A stretch of 64,000 nt of DNA, from positions 2,480,001-2,544,000 of the forward strand of contig OZ244154.1 in NCBI GenBank assembly GCA_965216335.1, given 5' to 3'. The position numbers were made by a program, and so were the translations under genes. The DNA is from JAHEJE01 sp965216335 (lineage in GTDB: Bacteria > Pseudomonadota > Alphaproteobacteria > Rhizobiales > Aestuariivirgaceae). Below, piece after piece: positions 63,417 through 64,000 of the stretch; the stretch's first letter is position 1; each line of letters opens with the position of its first letter. Below the pieces are notes generated by a model. The model searched no databases, had not been told where the DNA came from, and saw only the letters and a list, made by a program, of their open reading frames with translations.

Positions 63417-64000
63417 CTAAAGCGCAGCGGGTTTCGAAGCCAGTTTCTTGTAGATGGTGCGGCCGATCTTGTTTCGCATCACCGGGCCAGCAAGCGGGGA
63501 GCGGCGGTAGCGATTCCACTTTGCAAGGTCGCCGATGGCCCGCCTGACCTCGGATTGCGCCGCGCTATGCCGAGCATCTGATCCGGGCTTGTGCTGACCC
63601 AGATAGGTCAGCGTGTTTTTGCGCCGGATACCCGGCTGCAGTTCGAACCCTGCGTTTTGCAGAAACCGGGTCAGGGTCGCCGGCGAGAACAGCTGCTTGT
63701 GGTAGTTGTTGACCCGTGCCAGCCGGAAGTACCGGCCGCCGGGCCGCAACTGTTCGGCGAAATCTATCTCATTGTAGAACAACGCATATCCGCCCGGTTT
63801 CAGCATCGCCAGACAGGCCGCCATGTCATCCTGGGGCGACAGGGCATGGGTAAACATGTGATTGATCAGGATCAGGTCGAAGCCTCTGCCGGGCAGCGCT
63901 TTGATGCCTTGCGGGTTGAGTAGATAGGTATCGTCAAGATTGCCCGTCCGGCGGGCAAAGTCGATGTTGGGTTGGAAGTAATCGCCACCGGTCACTGTGA
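63417..64000 (-). CDS. Class I SAM-dependent methyltransferase, 5' end outside the window
   Basis: The frame runs open to the window edge; the visible 194 codons lack the SAM motif I (G-x-G), which must lie beyond 64000. The visible part has motif II-IV features: GFDLILINHMFTHAL, LAMLKPGGYALFYNE (post-motif with Gly-Gly) and NNYHKQLFSPATLTRFLQNAGF as the C-terminal methyltransferase_11/23 layout, then a basic tail. The start at 63995 suggested by the frame is probably internal. Substrate unknown. It is downstream of rpoD on the opposite strand. Confidence 0.72.
   Translation of the reverse strand, partial: TVTGGDYFQPNIDFARRTGNLDDTYLLNPQGIKALPGRGFDLILINHMFTHALSPQDDMAACLAMLKPGGYALFYNEIDFAEQLRPGGRYFRLARVNNYHKQLFSPATLTRFLQNAGFELQPGIRRKNTLTYLGQHKPGSDARHSAAQSEVRRAIGDLAKWNRYRRSPLAGPVMRNKIGRTIYKKLASKPAAL

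Overview
The window is a GC-rich stretch of chromosome from an alphaproteobacterium, most likely of the order Hyphomicrobiales (Rhizobiales). The clues are an F1 ATP synthase operon (atpHAGDC) without F0 genes and with a Lys/Ala/Pro-rich AtpD extension, an FnrL-type regulator, a TIGR02302/DUF4175 protein, an apt/dnaG/rpoD neighbourhood and a Caulobacter-type ceramide gene set. A cluster for the plankton sulfonate 2,3-dihydroxypropane-1-sulfonate (DHPS) suggests a marine or algae-associated life; that is inference. I saw no rRNA, tRNA or CRISPR array.

Layout. 0-4.6 kb: an SDR enzyme, a HIG1-type membrane protein, an FnrL-like regulator, three copies of a ~262 bp inverted-repeat element, a second palindromic element and an IS630-family insertion sequence. 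4.6-11.4 kb: an MDR oxidoreductase, a four-unit terminator-like tandem repeat and the ATP synthase operon, which has an extra 60-codon Cys4 protein gene between atpD and atpC. 11.4-13.5 kb: a gene-poor zone of hairpin repeats. 13.5-25.1 kb: a TIGR02302 protein, a secreted caspase-like protein, cysteine synthase, lysA with an LptM-like lipoprotein, a MoaD-like protein, and a three-gene overlapping operon (FAD amine oxidase, pyridoxal kinase-DUF429 fusion, threonine dehydratase). 25.3-34.6 kb: a universal stress protein, a CoA-ester lyase with a MaoC hydratase, sdhCDAB interrupted by a GIY-YIG gene between palindromes, and creD. 34.6-36.7 kb: argH and tlpA.

36.6-48.9 kb is a sulfonate catabolic island. 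A LacI regulator faces a perfect operator and a TRAP transporter (DctP, fused DctQM), followed by an HpsN-like dehydrogenase, an SDR, a zinc alcohol dehydrogenase and SuyAB sulfolactate sulfo-lyase. On the other strand lie a ComC-type Ldh-family dehydrogenase and a GMC oxidoreductase. The expected flow is import of DHPS, oxidation to (R)-sulfolactate, and cleavage to pyruvate and sulfite. No sulfite exporter or oxidase lies in the window.

50.8-56.1 kb holds an overlapping ceramide operon in the Caulobacter order (acyl-ACP synthetase, ceramide reductase, ACP, serine palmitoyltransferase), extended by two MaoC hot-dog proteins. It meets a convergent mtnA/class II aldolase pair. The right end carries a small secreted protein, apt, dnaG, rpoD and a truncated methyltransferase gene.

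The strongest leads are the two MaoC genes in the ceramide operon, the GIY-YIG/palindrome unit inside sdh, the pyridoxal kinase-DUF429 fusion, the Cys4 protein in the atp operon, and several families of structured non-coding repeats whose arms or stems vary together.
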